A stretch of DNA of 64,000 bases from Nostoc sp. ATCC 43529 (GCA_003326205.1 LWTK01000054.1:957-64956), one strand, 5' to 3'; counted from the stretch's first letter, positions 35,612 to 47,722 are shown. The notes: generated from the letters alone by a model not told the origin. Program-made: numbers and translations.

Positions 35612-36493
35612 ATGTCTGTAATAGAAGCTTCTTGGCAACACCAATACATAATTATCAATGGGGTAAAGCTACACTACGTTACCCAAGGTGAAGGACCCTT
35701 GATGTTAATGTTGCATGGTTTTCCTGAATGTTGGTACTCTTGGCGGCATCAAATACCACAATTTGCCCAAGATTTTAAAGTTGTTGCTCTTGACTTGCGT
35801 GGTTACAACGATAGTGATAAGCCAACAGAAAAATCAGCTTATATCATGGATGAATTTATCAAAGATGTTGAGGGAGTAATTAAAGGATTAGGATATGAAA
35901 AATGTGTTTTAGTTGGACATGATTGGGGAGGAGCGATCGCTTGGAATTTTGCCTACGATCATCCCGAAATGATAGAGCGATTAATTATCCTTAACCTACC
36001 TCATCCTGCCAAATTTGCCGAAGGCTTACGTACCCCCCAACAATTGCTACGTAGTTACTACATGTTTATTTTTCAACTTCCGTGGATACCAGAATTAATT
36101 TTACAATCTTCAGATTACCAAGTAATTGAAACAGCTTTTAAAGGCACAGCATTTAATAAAAATGCTTTTACAGAAGCAGATATTAATGTGTATAAAGACG
36201 CTGCTGCAAAACGTGGTGCTCTCACAGCTATGCTGAACTATTACCGCAACATTTTTCAGCAGAGAATCCTCAATGCAAATCAGGGAATCTTGAAAGTACC
36301 AACGCTAATGATTTGGGGAGAAAATGACACTGCACTCGGTAAGGAACTAACCTATGGCACCACAGCCTATGTGAGGGACTTTCAAATCAAATACATTCCC
36401 AATTGTGGTCATTGGGTGCAACAAGAACAGCCAGAATTGGTGAATCAGTATATGGCAGAATTTCTCAAAACTGAGGCTAACAATATTGCTTAA
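35612..36493 (+). CDS. Alpha/beta hydrolase, epoxide-hydrolase-like, 293 aa
   Basis: Catalytic features are the oxyanion motif HGFPECWYSWRHQIP (HGFP), the nucleophile elbow VGHDWGGAIAW with Asp104, which marks epoxide hydrolases and haloalkane dehalogenases rather than Ser hydrolases, and the catalytic His in NCGHWVQQEQP. A helical lid lies at about 130-215. Soluble epoxide hydrolases open epoxides to diols; fluoroacetate dehalogenases share the same layout, so the substrate stays open. There is no signal peptide. The start is ATG 35612. Confidence 0.87.
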   Translation: MSVIEASWQHQYIIINGVKLHYVTQGEGPLMLMLHGFPECWYSWRHQIPQFAQDFKVVALDLRGYNDSDKPTEKSAYIMDEFIKDVEGVIKGLGYEKCVLVGHDWGGAIAWNFAYDHPEMIERLIILNLPHPAKFAEGLRTPQQLLRSYYMFIFQLPWIPELILQSSDYQVIETAFKGTAFNKNAFTEADINVYKDAAAKRGALTAMLNYYRNIFQQRILNANQGILKVPTLMIWGENDTALGKELTYGTTAYVRDFQIKYIPNCGHWVQQEQPELVNQYMAEFLKTEANNIA

Positions 36494-36790
36494 GGTTAAA
36501 CTAAAAGGCTAATGCTACAGGTATAAATACTTATTAATTTAGCAAAACTCTGCTGATTGGTATCAGCTTTCCAAAAGATTTAAGACTAATTTAACGGCAG
36601 CGGATTTTCGAGCTTTATTCCAGTAAAATAGCCAAAAATTAGACTAAATCGCATTTTTATTTTTTGCCCGCTACTTGCTTCAATAACACAAGAATCTTGC
36701 CAGGTCAATCTGTAACCAGAAGAAGTTTGGTGAGATAATAGAAGTGTGAGGTAAAGAACGGACGCAACTTGATAATCAAGGGGGAAAATT

Positions 36791-37246
36791 ATGAAACTCC
36801 AGCTATTAGCGGCCACAGCCTTAGCAACTCCCCTATTTTTCATTAGCTCGGTCAGAGCTGAGAATCCGCAGGACTTACAAAAGCTGCTTTCGACTGGGGA
36901 ATGTATCCAATGCGATCTATCGGGAGCCAACCTCAGTGGCGCTCATTTAATTGGTGCTGATTTAAGAGGAGCTAAACTCCAAGGAGCCAACCTTGTAGAG
37001 GCTAACCTTGAAGGTGCAGACTTGACTGGTGCTAACTTGGCAGGTGCTAACTTAACATCAGCTTATGTCACCAATGTGAATATGAAGCAAGCCAATCTCA
37101 ATGGGGTAAATTTCACTCGCGCTACGATTCATGATTCTAATGTGTATAAAGCATCAATGAACGATCTGAATCTCACTGATGCCGAAATATTTAACACTGG
37201 AATCGGTATTGGTGGAGAAGATGCCGAGATTCCCGATTGGGACTAG
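36791..37246 (+). CDS. Secreted pentapeptide-repeat protein, 151 aa
   Basis: A signal peptide (residues 1-23, ending SVRAEN) is followed by about 14 pentapeptide repeats A(D/N)LxG (GANLSGAHLIGADLRGAKLQ, GANLAGANLTSAYV). These would form a right-handed quadrilateral beta-helix in the periplasm or thylakoid lumen. Two cysteines (ECIQCDLSG) lie just before the repeats. The function of such proteins in cyanobacteria is mostly unknown. GGGGGAAAATT before ATG 36791 serves as the ribosome site. Confidence 0.9.
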   Translation: MKLQLLAATALATPLFFISSVRAENPQDLQKLLSTGECIQCDLSGANLSGAHLIGADLRGAKLQGANLVEANLEGADLTGANLAGANLTSAYVTNVNMKQANLNGVNFTRATIHDSNVYKASMNDLNLTDAEIFNTGIGIGGEDAEIPDWD

Positions 37247-37939
37247 GCGAAACTCAGCAGGCAGGTTCAAATAAACACAACATAGGTTTTAGTGGATTTT
37301 TAATCAAAGAAACTAGTTGTTTGCAAACGTTTTTCCTAAACCTGCACTACAAAAATATTAAGAAAAATAAAACCCTCTGCCTTGTAGTTACTTCACCATG
37401 ATAAAGGTAGAGGGATTTTTTTTATTAACAATATATTTACAATTAGTAATTATTGTTTAATAACTGTCTTAAATGTTTTAACTATTTGCTTAACTGTCTT
37501 AACTGTCTGATTATTCTTCAATTAATTATTTAACTGTTAACTGAACTGCTTTAGTCTAGGTATTGCTTTTTTTCCTTGACTATGAAAAATTATGAGAACA
37601 GAATCAATTCCTAAAAATTGATTTGCCAACATTGGAAATAAATAATGACTTAAATAGCTTTTTCAACTGGTTGCGGTAATAGCACTCCGTTATTTGATAC
37701 TCGTGGAGAATATAAAAATATGTTCTTTGTCAAAACTTCTTCCATAATTTTGGAGTTTGTTACCCAATTTCCAGATCCTTCTAGATGCTATGTCTTTCAG
37801 TATTGGAACATCAGATAAAACCTACATAGCTCATTAAATGAGCTATGTACTTTGAATTATTGCCTTGGCACGAGCCAGCACGAGCAAACCAAATGCGGGA
37901 ATTTAGCTAAGTTGGTGGATATTCTTACCAACTGCAACG
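37247..37939. other. Intergenic region before the terpene synthase/encapsulin remnant
   Basis: 693 bp. It holds the terminator of the pentapeptide gene (37373-37424), an AT-rich stretch with TAACTGTCT-type repeats (37455-37550), a 12-bp inverted repeat TACATAGCTCAT/ATGAGCTATGTA (37823-37849), and an AGTTGGT/ACCAACT hairpin just before ATG 37940. It may include the old promoter of the lost geosmin operon. Confidence 0.5.
37373..37424 (+). terminator. Terminator of the pentapeptide-repeat gene
   Basis: An 11-bp stem (CCCTCTGCCTT/AAGGTAGAGGG, one mismatch) with a 20-base loop is followed by ATTTTTTTT. A standard rho-independent terminator. Confidence 0.75.
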
Positions 37940-38685
37940 ATGCCTAGCTCAGCCAGAAAATCAAAGACAGCAAAAAGACCCAAGAGGAGGTTCGCGCGAT
38001 CGCGCAACCCTTTGAACTGCCAGATTTTTACATACCTTGGCCAGGGCGGCTGAACGCAAACTTGGAAGCAGCACGAGTGCATTCTAAGGCGTGGGCTATA
38101 TTTCTGTCTGAGGATACTTGGGATGTTACCCTCAGAGCCGTTACGCGCTGCATAGTTTTGTCTTTGCCAGTACAGGCGTTTCGGGAGTTGATCAACCAGT
38201 CTCAAGCGTTGCAAACTCAGGTCGATCGCGCTATAGCTATATTGAGCAAACCCCAGGATAGGCATAATCAGGCAGAGATCGCCATGAGTGCCGGTCACAG
38301 TCAGGAAACTGAGTTACCCAGGACATTTGTTGATTACGACTTGAGTTCACGGGAGTATGAGTTAAGCGTTGCTCAAACTATTTTACGGGTGGATACGCGA
38401 GTTGCTGACCTCTACAACGAACCGATGAACCAGACCCAGGAACAATTACGGCTGACTATCGAAGCCTTGCGGGAACGGCAAGAATACGAAATGCTGAATA
38501 ATCTTGATTTCGGGTTATTGCACAACGCCGATCTCAAGCAACGCATCTTTACCCGCACCGGTCCACCGACTCCAGATGATTTTGATGAATTGCTCTGTCG
38601 GCGGCGCAAATCCCGCTTTTTCCTAGCTCACCCTCGCGCGATCGCTAAGGGTCGGACATCCACGCCAACGTCAAGAGTGAACTGA
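37940..38685 (+). pseudogene. Deletion scar: geosmin-type terpene synthase N-terminus fused to part of a family 2B encapsulin
   Basis: The frame that ends at TGA 38683 reads, without its own start, [20 protein letters not shown] then [11 protein letters not shown] (to about 38097). This is the N-terminal signature of geosmin/germacradienol synthases. It then changes abruptly to [20 protein letters not shown], the end of a cyclic-nucleotide-binding domain, and to encapsulin shell sequence ([65 protein letters not shown]). It stops at a HIP1 site (38638-38645) where the rest of the shell should begin. An ATG at 37940 would join this frame if one A were restored in the A5 run at 37972-37976. Both genes lack most of their length, so neither can work. 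Confidence 0.8.
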
Positions 38686-39092
38686 ACTTCTCTTAAGGGA
38701 GACGCTGCGTGTAGCAAGATCCCGCAGGGTACGGAGGACACGGAAACACAAAGAGATTTTAATAATTAAGTAATTACCGTTCACACAAACCTACTCATAT
38801 CTAGTCATTGCTAGACAGAGTTGGTCAAATGCATTCGTAATGGGTCAACCACTACAAGGACAAACGGCAGTCCTTCTATTCCCTCCATGAAGTTGGGAAT
38901 GACTTTTTGCCCGATGTTCAAACTTCCGTTTACATCTTGGATGGGTCTTTCTTCCATGCTTTCATTGCACCTATACAATACATTTTGCTACCGTAGCTCT
39001 TGAGGTTAGAGAAAATGTCAAAAATGAGGTATTGTCAAAAAGTTGACAATACCTCAGATAAACAAGCTAATTCTTTCTAGTAACGTACAAGT
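38686..39092. other. Intergenic debris after the encapsulin remnant
   Basis: 407 bp with a GGGAGACGCTGCGTGTAGC-type repeat (about 38698-38717). A 48-codon minus-strand frame (38811-38957, MEERPIQDVNGSLNIGQKVI) has a DVNGSLNI stretch recalling the end of TnpB-type proteins, but this is too short to name. A GAGGTATTGTC/GACAATACCTC hairpin (39027-39056) lies 37-66 bp past the metK stop and may be its terminator. Confidence 0.4.
39027..39056 (-). terminator. Probable metK terminator
   Basis: An 11-bp stem GAGGTATTGTC/GACAATACCTC closes over a short loop (AAAAAGTT). It lies downstream of metK on the minus strand, with A/T-rich sequence beyond. Confidence 0.55.
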
Positions 39093-40367
39093 TTAGGTTA
39101 ATGCCTGAGCAGCAGCAGCCGAAAGTAACTCATTTGCTGCCTGCTTCAATAATTCGGCTTTATCGGTCTGTTCCCAAGGTAAGTCTAAATCGCTCCGTCC
39201 AAAGTGACCGTAAGCCGCGACGTCCTGATAAAAACGTCCGCCTCGTTCACTTGGTAAGTTGCGTAACTTGAAGGTATGGATAATCCCGGCTGGACGCAGT
39301 TCAAAGTGCTGCTTGATTAATTCCAGCAAGGTTTCTTCATCTACTTTCCCAGTACCAAAGGTATCCACTAAGATACTGGTTGGACGTGCTACACCAATAG
39401 CATAAGAAAGTTGGATTTCAACTTTTTCTGCCAATCCAGCAGCAACAATATTCTTTGCCACATAGCGAGCAGCGTAAGCAGCAGAACGGTCTACTTTGGT
39501 GGGGTCTTTGCCAGAGAAAGCACCGCCGCCATGTCTTGAATATCCACCGTAGGTGTCAACGATTATTTTCCGTCCTGTCAGACCAGAGTCTCCTTGCGGG
39601 CCACCGACTACAAATTTGCCTGTGGGATTGACTAAAAAGCGTGTTTCCTCGTTTGGCTTAACGTCAATGTCACCAAAAACAGGTTCAACTACAGCTGACC
39701 ATAGGTCTTGTTTAATTTTGGCTTGTACTGCCGTTTCATCTGTGATTTCCCCAATAGTGGCTGTATGCTGGGTAGAAATCAAAATGGTATCAATCCCTAC
39801 AGCACGTCCATTTTCGTAAACTACAGTTACCTGAGTTTTGCCGTCAGGACGCAAGTATGACAATTCACCTGTTTTGCGAACTGCTGCCAATCGGCGAGCA
39901 ATGCGGTGAGCCAGACTGATGGGCAAGGGCATCAATTCTGGTGTTTCGTTGCTAGCAAAACCGAACATTATACCTTGATCGCCAGCGCCAATTTTGTCGA
40001 ATTGTTCATCACTATCTTGCTGGCGGGTTTCTTGGGCGGTGTTGACGCCTTGGGCAATATCAGGTGATTGTTCGTCTAAAGCTAGCAAAACGCTGGTGCT
40101 GTTGGCAGAAAAGCCGTTGTCAGCATTTGTATAGCCAATTTCGGCAATTTTCTTGCGGGCAAGATTGACGAAATTTACATTGGCCTTCGTAGTGATTTCA
40201 CCTGTGATTAGCACCAAACCAGTATTAACTACTACTTCAGCAGCAACACGGCTGCTGGGGTCTTGTGTCAGTAGGGCATCAAGGATGGTATCAGAAATCT
40301 GATCGCAGATTTTATCTGGATGACCTTCAGTTACTGATTCGGAGGTAAATAAATATCGACGAGACAA
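39093..40367 (-). CDS. metK: S-adenosylmethionine synthetase, 424 aa
   Basis: MetK makes S-adenosylmethionine from ATP and methionine. Motifs are [22 protein letters not shown] (active-site loop) and the P-loop-like [19 protein letters not shown]. Length is typical of cyanobacterial forms. Translation starts at a TTG (40365-40367; [15 protein letters not shown]). The strong AAGGAGG at 40376-40382 sits at the right distance and no in-frame ATG fits the family N-terminus, so the TTG is accepted. The gene is likely monocistronic. Confidence 0.96.
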   Translation of the reverse strand: MSRRYLFTSESVTEGHPDKICDQISDTILDALLTQDPSSRVAAEVVVNTGLVLITGEITTKANVNFVNLARKKIAEIGYTNADNGFSANSTSVLLALDEQSPDIAQGVNTAQETRQQDSDEQFDKIGAGDQGIMFGFASNETPELMPLPISLAHRIARRLAAVRKTGELSYLRPDGKTQVTVVYENGRAVGIDTILISTQHTATIGEITDETAVQAKIKQDLWSAVVEPVFGDIDVKPNEETRFLVNPTGKFVVGGPQGDSGLTGRKIIVDTYGGYSRHGGGAFSGKDPTKVDRSAAYAARYVAKNIVAAGLAEKVEIQLSYAIGVARPTSILVDTFGTGKVDEETLLELIKQHFELRPAGIIHTFKLRNLPSERGGRFYQDVAAYGHFGRSDLDLPWEQTDKAELLKQAANELLSAAAAQALT

Positions 40368-40562
40368 AGGTAGTTCCTCCTTGTTTGAGTATTTTCGCTA
40401 ACTAAATGTGGGTATTTAGTTCAGCTACCTAATTTATGAAATCATAACAATATTTATACTGGAGTCGTTAGTGTCTTTTGAAGATCGATCGAAACTACTA
40501 ACTAGAAGTGAGTAAGATAAAATTTGTGCTAATTTTTTTCTACCAAGATGTTTTGAAGAATA

Positions 40563-40600
40563 CAAAAAAAAAGCGGGGCATTCCGAAAAGTGCCCCTGCA
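40563..40600 (-). terminator. prk terminator
   Basis: Downstream of prk on the minus strand, GCAGGGGCA pairs with TGCCCCGC across a 10-base loop, then TTTTTTTTTG follows. A strong rho-independent terminator. Confidence 0.85.
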
Positions 40601-40623
40601 AGCTTTGACACAAACCTGCTGCT

Positions 40624-41628
40624 TTAAACTTGAACTGCTAACTTTGCTTCCTTAGCTGTCAGCTGTTCATAAGTAGCACGCATTTTTAAACCTGTAAGCA
40701 CTTGGAAAAAACCAGTTCCATTGTTGGAACCTGGATACTCACGGTGCTGGAGTAATAAGTGAGTCAACTCACCTTGATATTTGGTTGATGTATTGCTGAG
40801 ATGGGTTTCGATGTAAATGACTTCTTCGAGGTTGTCAAATTGACCATCCACTTCTAATACTGAGACGTAGCGACCGTAGTAGACATCTGAACCGTAGTAC
40901 AGCTGCATACCAGGGTAAGAACAGGTGAGTTTGCGTCCGCAGGGAGTCCAGTTAATTGTCGATCCTTCATCAAATAGGTAGGTTGGCTCAAAGCCTTCCT
41001 TTCCTTCTCGCTGGAGCATACGTACCCGTAATACTCGACGCTCGGTGTCGTTTTTGATCAAGTTTGTGGGTAATACCTGAAGAACTACATCGGCAAATTC
41101 TCTTTGTGGTTCAATAAACTTTTCAAAGTCTGGTTTGCGGGAATTGATCTGTGCTAGGACATCTTCGTAACGATGACCGCGTTCAGCCATATCTCGCTGG
41201 ATTTTCCAGGCAATTTTGACTTCATCACTGATGTCGAAATAAACGCTAAAGTCGATTAGCGATCGCACCCGTTCATCATATAAAGGATGCAGCCCTTCAA
41301 CCACTATGATATGATTTGGCTCTACCCGCTCTGGCGGATCGATTAAGCCGGTTTCGTGGTTATAAATCGGCTTATCAATCGCTTGACCGTTTTTGAGCGC
41401 TTTAATTTGCTCATACATCAGGTCAAAATTGTTCGCCCTGGGGTCTAGTGCAGTTATCCCTGTTTCTTTGCGCTGTTTGCGATCTAAAGAGTGATAGTCA
41501 TCCAAGCAGATGACTGTCATTAAATCTTCACCAAATAAATCTATCAAACGACGCAAAAACGTAGATTTACCGCAACCAGAGTCTCCGGCTACTCCAATCA
41601 GTACCACGCGTTCCGGCTTACTTGTCAT
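40624..41628 (-). CDS. prk: Phosphoribulokinase, 334 aa
   Basis: Prk phosphorylates ribulose 5-phosphate to give the Rubisco substrate. The P-loop GVAGDSGCGKSTFLRR carries Cys19 and the next strand VICLDDYHSLD carries Cys41, the thioredoxin-regulated pair. A C-terminal cysteine pair (TPCGRKLTCSYPG) is the site used for CP12 complex formation. A GAGGAGATTT site precedes ATG 41628. It is transcribed alone, with a strong terminator, next to a 1.6-kb empty region shared with petH. Confidence 0.97.
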   Translation of the reverse strand: MTSKPERVVLIGVAGDSGCGKSTFLRRLIDLFGEDLMTVICLDDYHSLDRKQRKETGITALDPRANNFDLMYEQIKALKNGQAIDKPIYNHETGLIDPPERVEPNHIIVVEGLHPLYDERVRSLIDFSVYFDISDEVKIAWKIQRDMAERGHRYEDVLAQINSRKPDFEKFIEPQREFADVVLQVLPTNLIKNDTERRVLRVRMLQREGKEGFEPTYLFDEGSTINWTPCGRKLTCSYPGMQLYYGSDVYYGRYVSVLEVDGQFDNLEEVIYIETHLSNTSTKYQGELTHLLLQHREYPGSNNGTGFFQVLTGLKMRATYEQLTAKEAKLAVQV

Positions 41629-44466
<2,838 letters not shown>

Positions 44467-44574
44467 GTTTAGTCATTAGTCATTAGTCTTTGGTCATTAG
44501 TTATTCAAAAAACAAAGGACAAATGACTAACGGCTCAGGACAAACGACAAAAGACTAAGGAAGAAGGATAATCA
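44467..44574. repeat. AGTCATT/GGACAAA-type heptamers after petH
   Basis: TTAGTCATTAGTC and ACAAAGGACAAATGAC-type short repeats fill the petH-hom gap up to the inverted repeat at 44575. Confidence 0.6.
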
Positions 44575-44603
44575 GTAGGTAGGGCATTATATGCTCTACC
44601 TAC
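44575..44603. repeat. 13-bp inverted repeat in front of hom
   Basis: GTAGGTAGGGCAT pairs with ATGCTCTACCTAC (one mismatch) over a TAT loop. The ATG at 44591 is inside it, which argues against that ATG as the hom start. Confidence 0.7.
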
Positions 44604-44635
44604 AATTGTTGTTGGTGAAATTGGGTGCAAAAGTT

Positions 44636-46006
44636 GTGGGTGTGAAAATAGGAATCCTGGGATTAGGAACTGTGGGCACGGGTACAGTACAGTTGTTGCA
44701 AGATAAAACTGGCCGTCACCCATTGTTGCAAGAGATAGAAATATATCGGGTGGGAGTACGATCGCTAGATAAACCCCGTACAGTAGAATTGCCTGCGGAT
44801 GTATTAACCACAGATTTAGAAGCCATTGTCAACGATCCAGCGGTGGATATTATAGTCGAAGTTATGGGCGGACTAGAACCAGCGCGATCGCTCATTCTCA
44901 AAGCTTTAAATAATGGTAAACATGTAGTCACCGCAAATAAAGCAGTAATCGCCCGCTATGGGGCAGAAATTTTCACAACTGCCAACCAAGCTGGCGTATA
45001 CGTCATGTTAGAAGCTGCTGTCGGTGGTGGCATTCCGGTGATTCAACCTCTAAAGCAGTCCTTAAGCGTTAACCGCATTCATACTGTAACTGGCATAGTT
45101 AACGGTACTACTAATTACATCCTCACCCGGATGCAAACAGAAGGCAGCAACTTCAGCGATGTTTTAGCTGATGCCCAACGCTTGGGTTATGCTGAAGCTG
45201 ACCCCACAGCCGATGTTGATGGCTTAGACGCGGCTGATAAAATTGCTATTTTGGCATCATTAGGCTTTGGTGGACGTATTAACCTCAAAGATGTCTATAC
45301 CGAGGGAATTCGGCAAGTCAGCAAAACAGATATAGCCTACGCCGAAAAATTGGGATTTGTGATTAAATTATTAGCGATCGCCAATAGAATTACACCCTCT
45401 CAAGAGGACGGGGGGACGCGGGGACAGGGGGACGCGGGGAAATTTGCCCTATCTCCTCTGTCAGTGAGAGTTCATCCGACTTTAGTGCCGAAAGCGCATC
45501 CTTTGGCTAGCATTAACGGCGTTTATAATGCCATTCTTGTGGAAGGAGAACCCATTGGACAGGTAATGTTTTTCGGTCCTGGAGCTGGTGCTGGTGCAAC
45601 TGCCAGTGCGGTAACCTCAGATATATTGAATTTAGCTGCTAGTTTAAAATCGCAAAGAGTCAGCACTCAGGAATTAAATCAATCCGAAATCGGTTCGCTG
45701 AATCCATTATTAGCTTGCGGACATGACGAATACAGCCAAATTGTGCCGATGACAGAATTGATAACTCGGTTTTATGCTCGTTTCCTCACCAATGACCAGC
45801 CTGGAGTTATCGGCAAATTGGGTACTTGCTTTGGTAACTACGGGGTTAGCTTAGAGTCAATCGTTCAAACTGGGTTTCAAGGCGAATTAGCAGAGATTGT
45901 AGTTGTTACCCATGATGTGCGGGAAGGCAACTTTCGGCAAGCTTTAGCAGAAATTGAGAGTTTGGAAGCGGTAGAAAGCATTCCCAGCTTACTGCGCGTA
46001 CTTTGA
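44636..46006 (+). CDS. hom: Homoserine dehydrogenase with repeat-derived insertion, 456 aa
   Basis: Hom reduces aspartate semialdehyde to homoserine on the way to Thr and Met. The Rossmann fold KIGILGLGTVGTGTVQLL, the catalytic region GTTNYILTRMQTEGSNFSDV and a C-terminal ACT domain (RFLTNDQPGVIGKLGTCFGN) are intact. GTG 44636 or GTG 44642 best fits the family N-terminus; ATG 44591 lies in a hairpin. About residues 257-278 (EDGGTRGQGDAGKF) are coded by a GGGGACGCGG-type repeat that has entered the gene in frame, making the protein longer than usual. Confidence 0.93.
   Translation: MGVKIGILGLGTVGTGTVQLLQDKTGRHPLLQEIEIYRVGVRSLDKPRTVELPADVLTTDLEAIVNDPAVDIIVEVMGGLEPARSLILKALNNGKHVVTANKAVIARYGAEIFTTANQAGVYVMLEAAVGGGIPVIQPLKQSLSVNRIHTVTGIVNGTTNYILTRMQTEGSNFSDVLADAQRLGYAEADPTADVDGLDAADKIAILASLGFGGRINLKDVYTEGIRQVSKTDIAYAEKLGFVIKLLAIANRITPSQEDGGTRGQGDAGKFALSPLSVRVHPTLVPKAHPLASINGVYNAILVEGEPIGQVMFFGPGAGAGATASAVTSDILNLAASLKSQRVSTQELNQSEIGSLNPLLACGHDEYSQIVPMTELITRFYARFLTNDQPGVIGKLGTCFGNYGVSLESIVQTGFQGELAEIVVVTHDVREGNFRQALAEIESLEAVESIPSLLRVL
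45403..45441. repeat. GGGGACGCGGGGACA repeat inside hom
   Basis: A G-rich direct repeat (GGGGGACGCGGGGACAGG followed by GGGACGCGGGGA). It is in frame with hom and falls between a strand ending AIANRIT and one beginning SVRVHPTL, a surface loop. Confidence 0.75.
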
Positions 46007-46130
46007 GATTACATGAATAGCAAGCGATGGGCATTGAACCAGAAGCCTAGCTGTCAAGCAAGTCTTGGCAGCCTTAACCCCATTGCAAGCTAAACTAAAA
46101 AACAACCCTTACTCCTGCAAAGGTAGTCTT

Positions 46131-46853
46131 ATGACCTCTGCAACCGACCTATCTACAGACCTGACTCCTTTTCCCGACCATACGCAGCTACCAGAGTCTA
46201 ATGGGACTTTCGTGAAAAATTGGCAAGAGCATCCCCAAAGCATCTTACTTACTGACTCTATTACACCTGTCCTCAAACAATTACATCTTGATGGTCAATA
46301 TTGTATCGGTCAGGACTTAGGTATTTACTGGCGGTTGACAGACCCGCCAGAAAAAGGAGCAGAAGCACCAGATTGGTTTTATGTACCAAATGTACCTCCT
46401 TTGCTCGATGGACAAACACGCAGGTCTTATGTATTGTGGCGAGAATTTATTGCCCCATTAATTGCCTTGGAATTTGTTTCTGGTGATGGTAGTGAAGAAC
46501 GAGACAAAACTCCTTGGAAGGGCAAATTTTGGATTTATGAACAGGTAATTCATCCAGCTTTTTATGGCATATATGAAGTGAAGAAAGCCAGCTTGGAAAT
46601 GTATGAATTAATTGGCGGACAATATCAGTTATTAACAGCAAATGAACGGGGACATTATCCGATTACGCGCTTGGGAGTTGAGTTAGGTATTTGGCAAGGA
46701 ATTTATCAAAATGTCGAATTACCTTGGTTGCGTTGGTGGGATTTACAAGGTAATTTGTTGTTGACTGGTGATGAAAGAGCGGAACAAGAACGACAAAGAG
46801 CCGATCGCTTAACTGCACAATTGCGATCGCTCGGCATTGAACCAGAAGTTTAA
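46131..46853 (+). CDS. Uma2/DUF820-related protein, copy A, 240 aa
   Basis: The start is ATG 46131 (MTSATDLSTDLTPFPDHTQL), with AAAGG 8 bases upstream. The pattern follows the large cyanobacterial Uma2-like group: PEKGAEAPDWFYVPNVPP (the PD position), IALEFVSGDGSEERD (E), WIYEQVIHPAFYGIYEV, and a C-terminal ERAEQERQRADRLTAQLRSL coiled-coil tail. Nuclease activity is inferred only from fold. A close paralogue at 51387-52151 shares both the protein and the 40-50 bp upstream of its start, so the two arose by segment duplication. Confidence 0.75.
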   Translation: MTSATDLSTDLTPFPDHTQLPESNGTFVKNWQEHPQSILLTDSITPVLKQLHLDGQYCIGQDLGIYWRLTDPPEKGAEAPDWFYVPNVPPLLDGQTRRSYVLWREFIAPLIALEFVSGDGSEERDKTPWKGKFWIYEQVIHPAFYGIYEVKKASLEMYELIGGQYQLLTANERGHYPITRLGVELGIWQGIYQNVELPWLRWWDLQGNLLLTGDERAEQERQRADRLTAQLRSLGIEPEV

Positions 46854-46928
46854 GTATTTGGCAATAGCTACTAAAAAAGTCCCCTAAGAAGAGGACTGAC
46901 AAAAGAATTATCGAGGCTAGCGAAAAAA

Positions 46929-47306
46929 TTAGTCCGCTAGCAAATCCATAACTTGCTCTAGCAGCAGTTTAGCCTTGTACAGGTTAAGCAGTTTCTCTTG
47001 CTCCCAGCGACTAGGTGCGCTCAAATGTTTACCTTCTAAGCTTGCCTTGATTAATGCTGCTTGTTCGGCGGTCGGAGAATTCATCTCATCTAGTGCTGCG
47101 CCAATGCACTGAAAGCTACCAAACGATAATCTTCGTAATCCTTTGCCTTCTTGTAGCTGGTTAAGTGCGATCGCTGGAAATGCAATCAAGGATGTAATAT
47201 AGCTGACCTTCTGCACTGATTTTCCAGTCGGTCGTAATCCATAACGTTCGCACAGCAAGCGTAGTTCAGCAATGGTTTTGATTTCGAGTTCCGATCGTGT
47301 AAACAT
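46929..47306 (-). CDS. SAP-domain-like hypothetical protein, 125 aa
   Basis: Residues 5-45 (LEIKTIAELRLLCERYGLRP followed by TGKSVQKVSYITSL) resemble a SAP helix-extension-helix motif, which often binds DNA. The rest is helical with no known domain. The start is ATG 47306. It stands alone on the minus strand, convergent to the Uma2-like gene. Function is unknown; DNA binding is an inference from the SAP-like pattern. Confidence 0.6.
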   Translation of the reverse strand: MFTRSELEIKTIAELRLLCERYGLRPTGKSVQKVSYITSLIAFPAIALNQLQEGKGLRRLSFGSFQCIGAALDEMNSPTAEQAALIKASLEGKHLSAPSRWEQEKLLNLYKAKLLLEQVMDLLAD

Positions 47307-47429
47307 AGAATTGTCTCATTTTGATTGGGATATTGGTGGTTGCTGTACTCGCCAAAGTTAGACAACCACCAAATAAACATTAAACAGTTGCAAACGAGTG
47401 TTTCAGCCTTATTTTGATATTTCTATACA

Positions 47430-47618
47430 ATGCCTAATCCAAAAGGTAACCCAGAAAGTTTAAGACCATTTGAATCAGAAAGAGAAGAACCACTATCAAC
47501 TACTATTAGTTTTCGCGCTACTGAAAAAATGAAGGATGAAGTGAAAGCACAAGATGACCCTGCACAATTCTGTAGAGAAGCTATCCAGGAAGCGCTAGAC
47601 AAGAAAAAGAAAACTTAA
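47430..47618 (+). CDS. Small ribbon-helix-helix-like protein, 62 aa
   Basis: The start is ATG 47430 (MPNPKGNPESLRPFESERE). A strand-helix-helix arrangement, EPLSTTISFRATEKMKDEV then PAQFCREAIQEALDK, recalls RHH DNA-binding antitoxins and plasmid-control proteins. A Lys-rich end follows (KKKKT). No toxin-like partner follows; downstream is a repeat field. Confidence 0.6.
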   Translation: MPNPKGNPESLRPFESEREEPLSTTISFRATEKMKDEVKAQDDPAQFCREAIQEALDKKKKT

Positions 47619-47664
47619 TCGTTGTGCCATGATAATATTTGGCTCCGATTTTGGGGTTAAAAGA

Positions 47665-47722
47665 AGGCGATGTCTACGACGGGCTACGCCTACGCAGACT
47701 CTTGCGCGAGGGCGATCGCCTT
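47665..47722. repeat. GCGATGTCTACGACGGGCTA dispersed repeat
   Basis: GGCGATGTCTACGACGGGCT, then ACGCCTACGCAGACTC, ending in GGCGATCGCC. A relative lies at about 10573-10622. Confidence 0.6.

Noticed and set aside
36586-36930. 114-codon minus-strand frame
   Set aside because: It overlaps the start and signal peptide of the pentapeptide-repeat gene in antisense and is not gene-like.
37903-38298. Minus-strand 131-codon frame opposite the encapsulin remnant
   Set aside because: The plus strand has clear terpene synthase and encapsulin homology; the minus frame has no recognisable features.
38811-38957. TnpB C-terminal fragment
   Set aside because: Only a DVNGSLNI-like stretch is suggestive; there is no zinc finger or catalytic motif, so it was left as intergenic debris.
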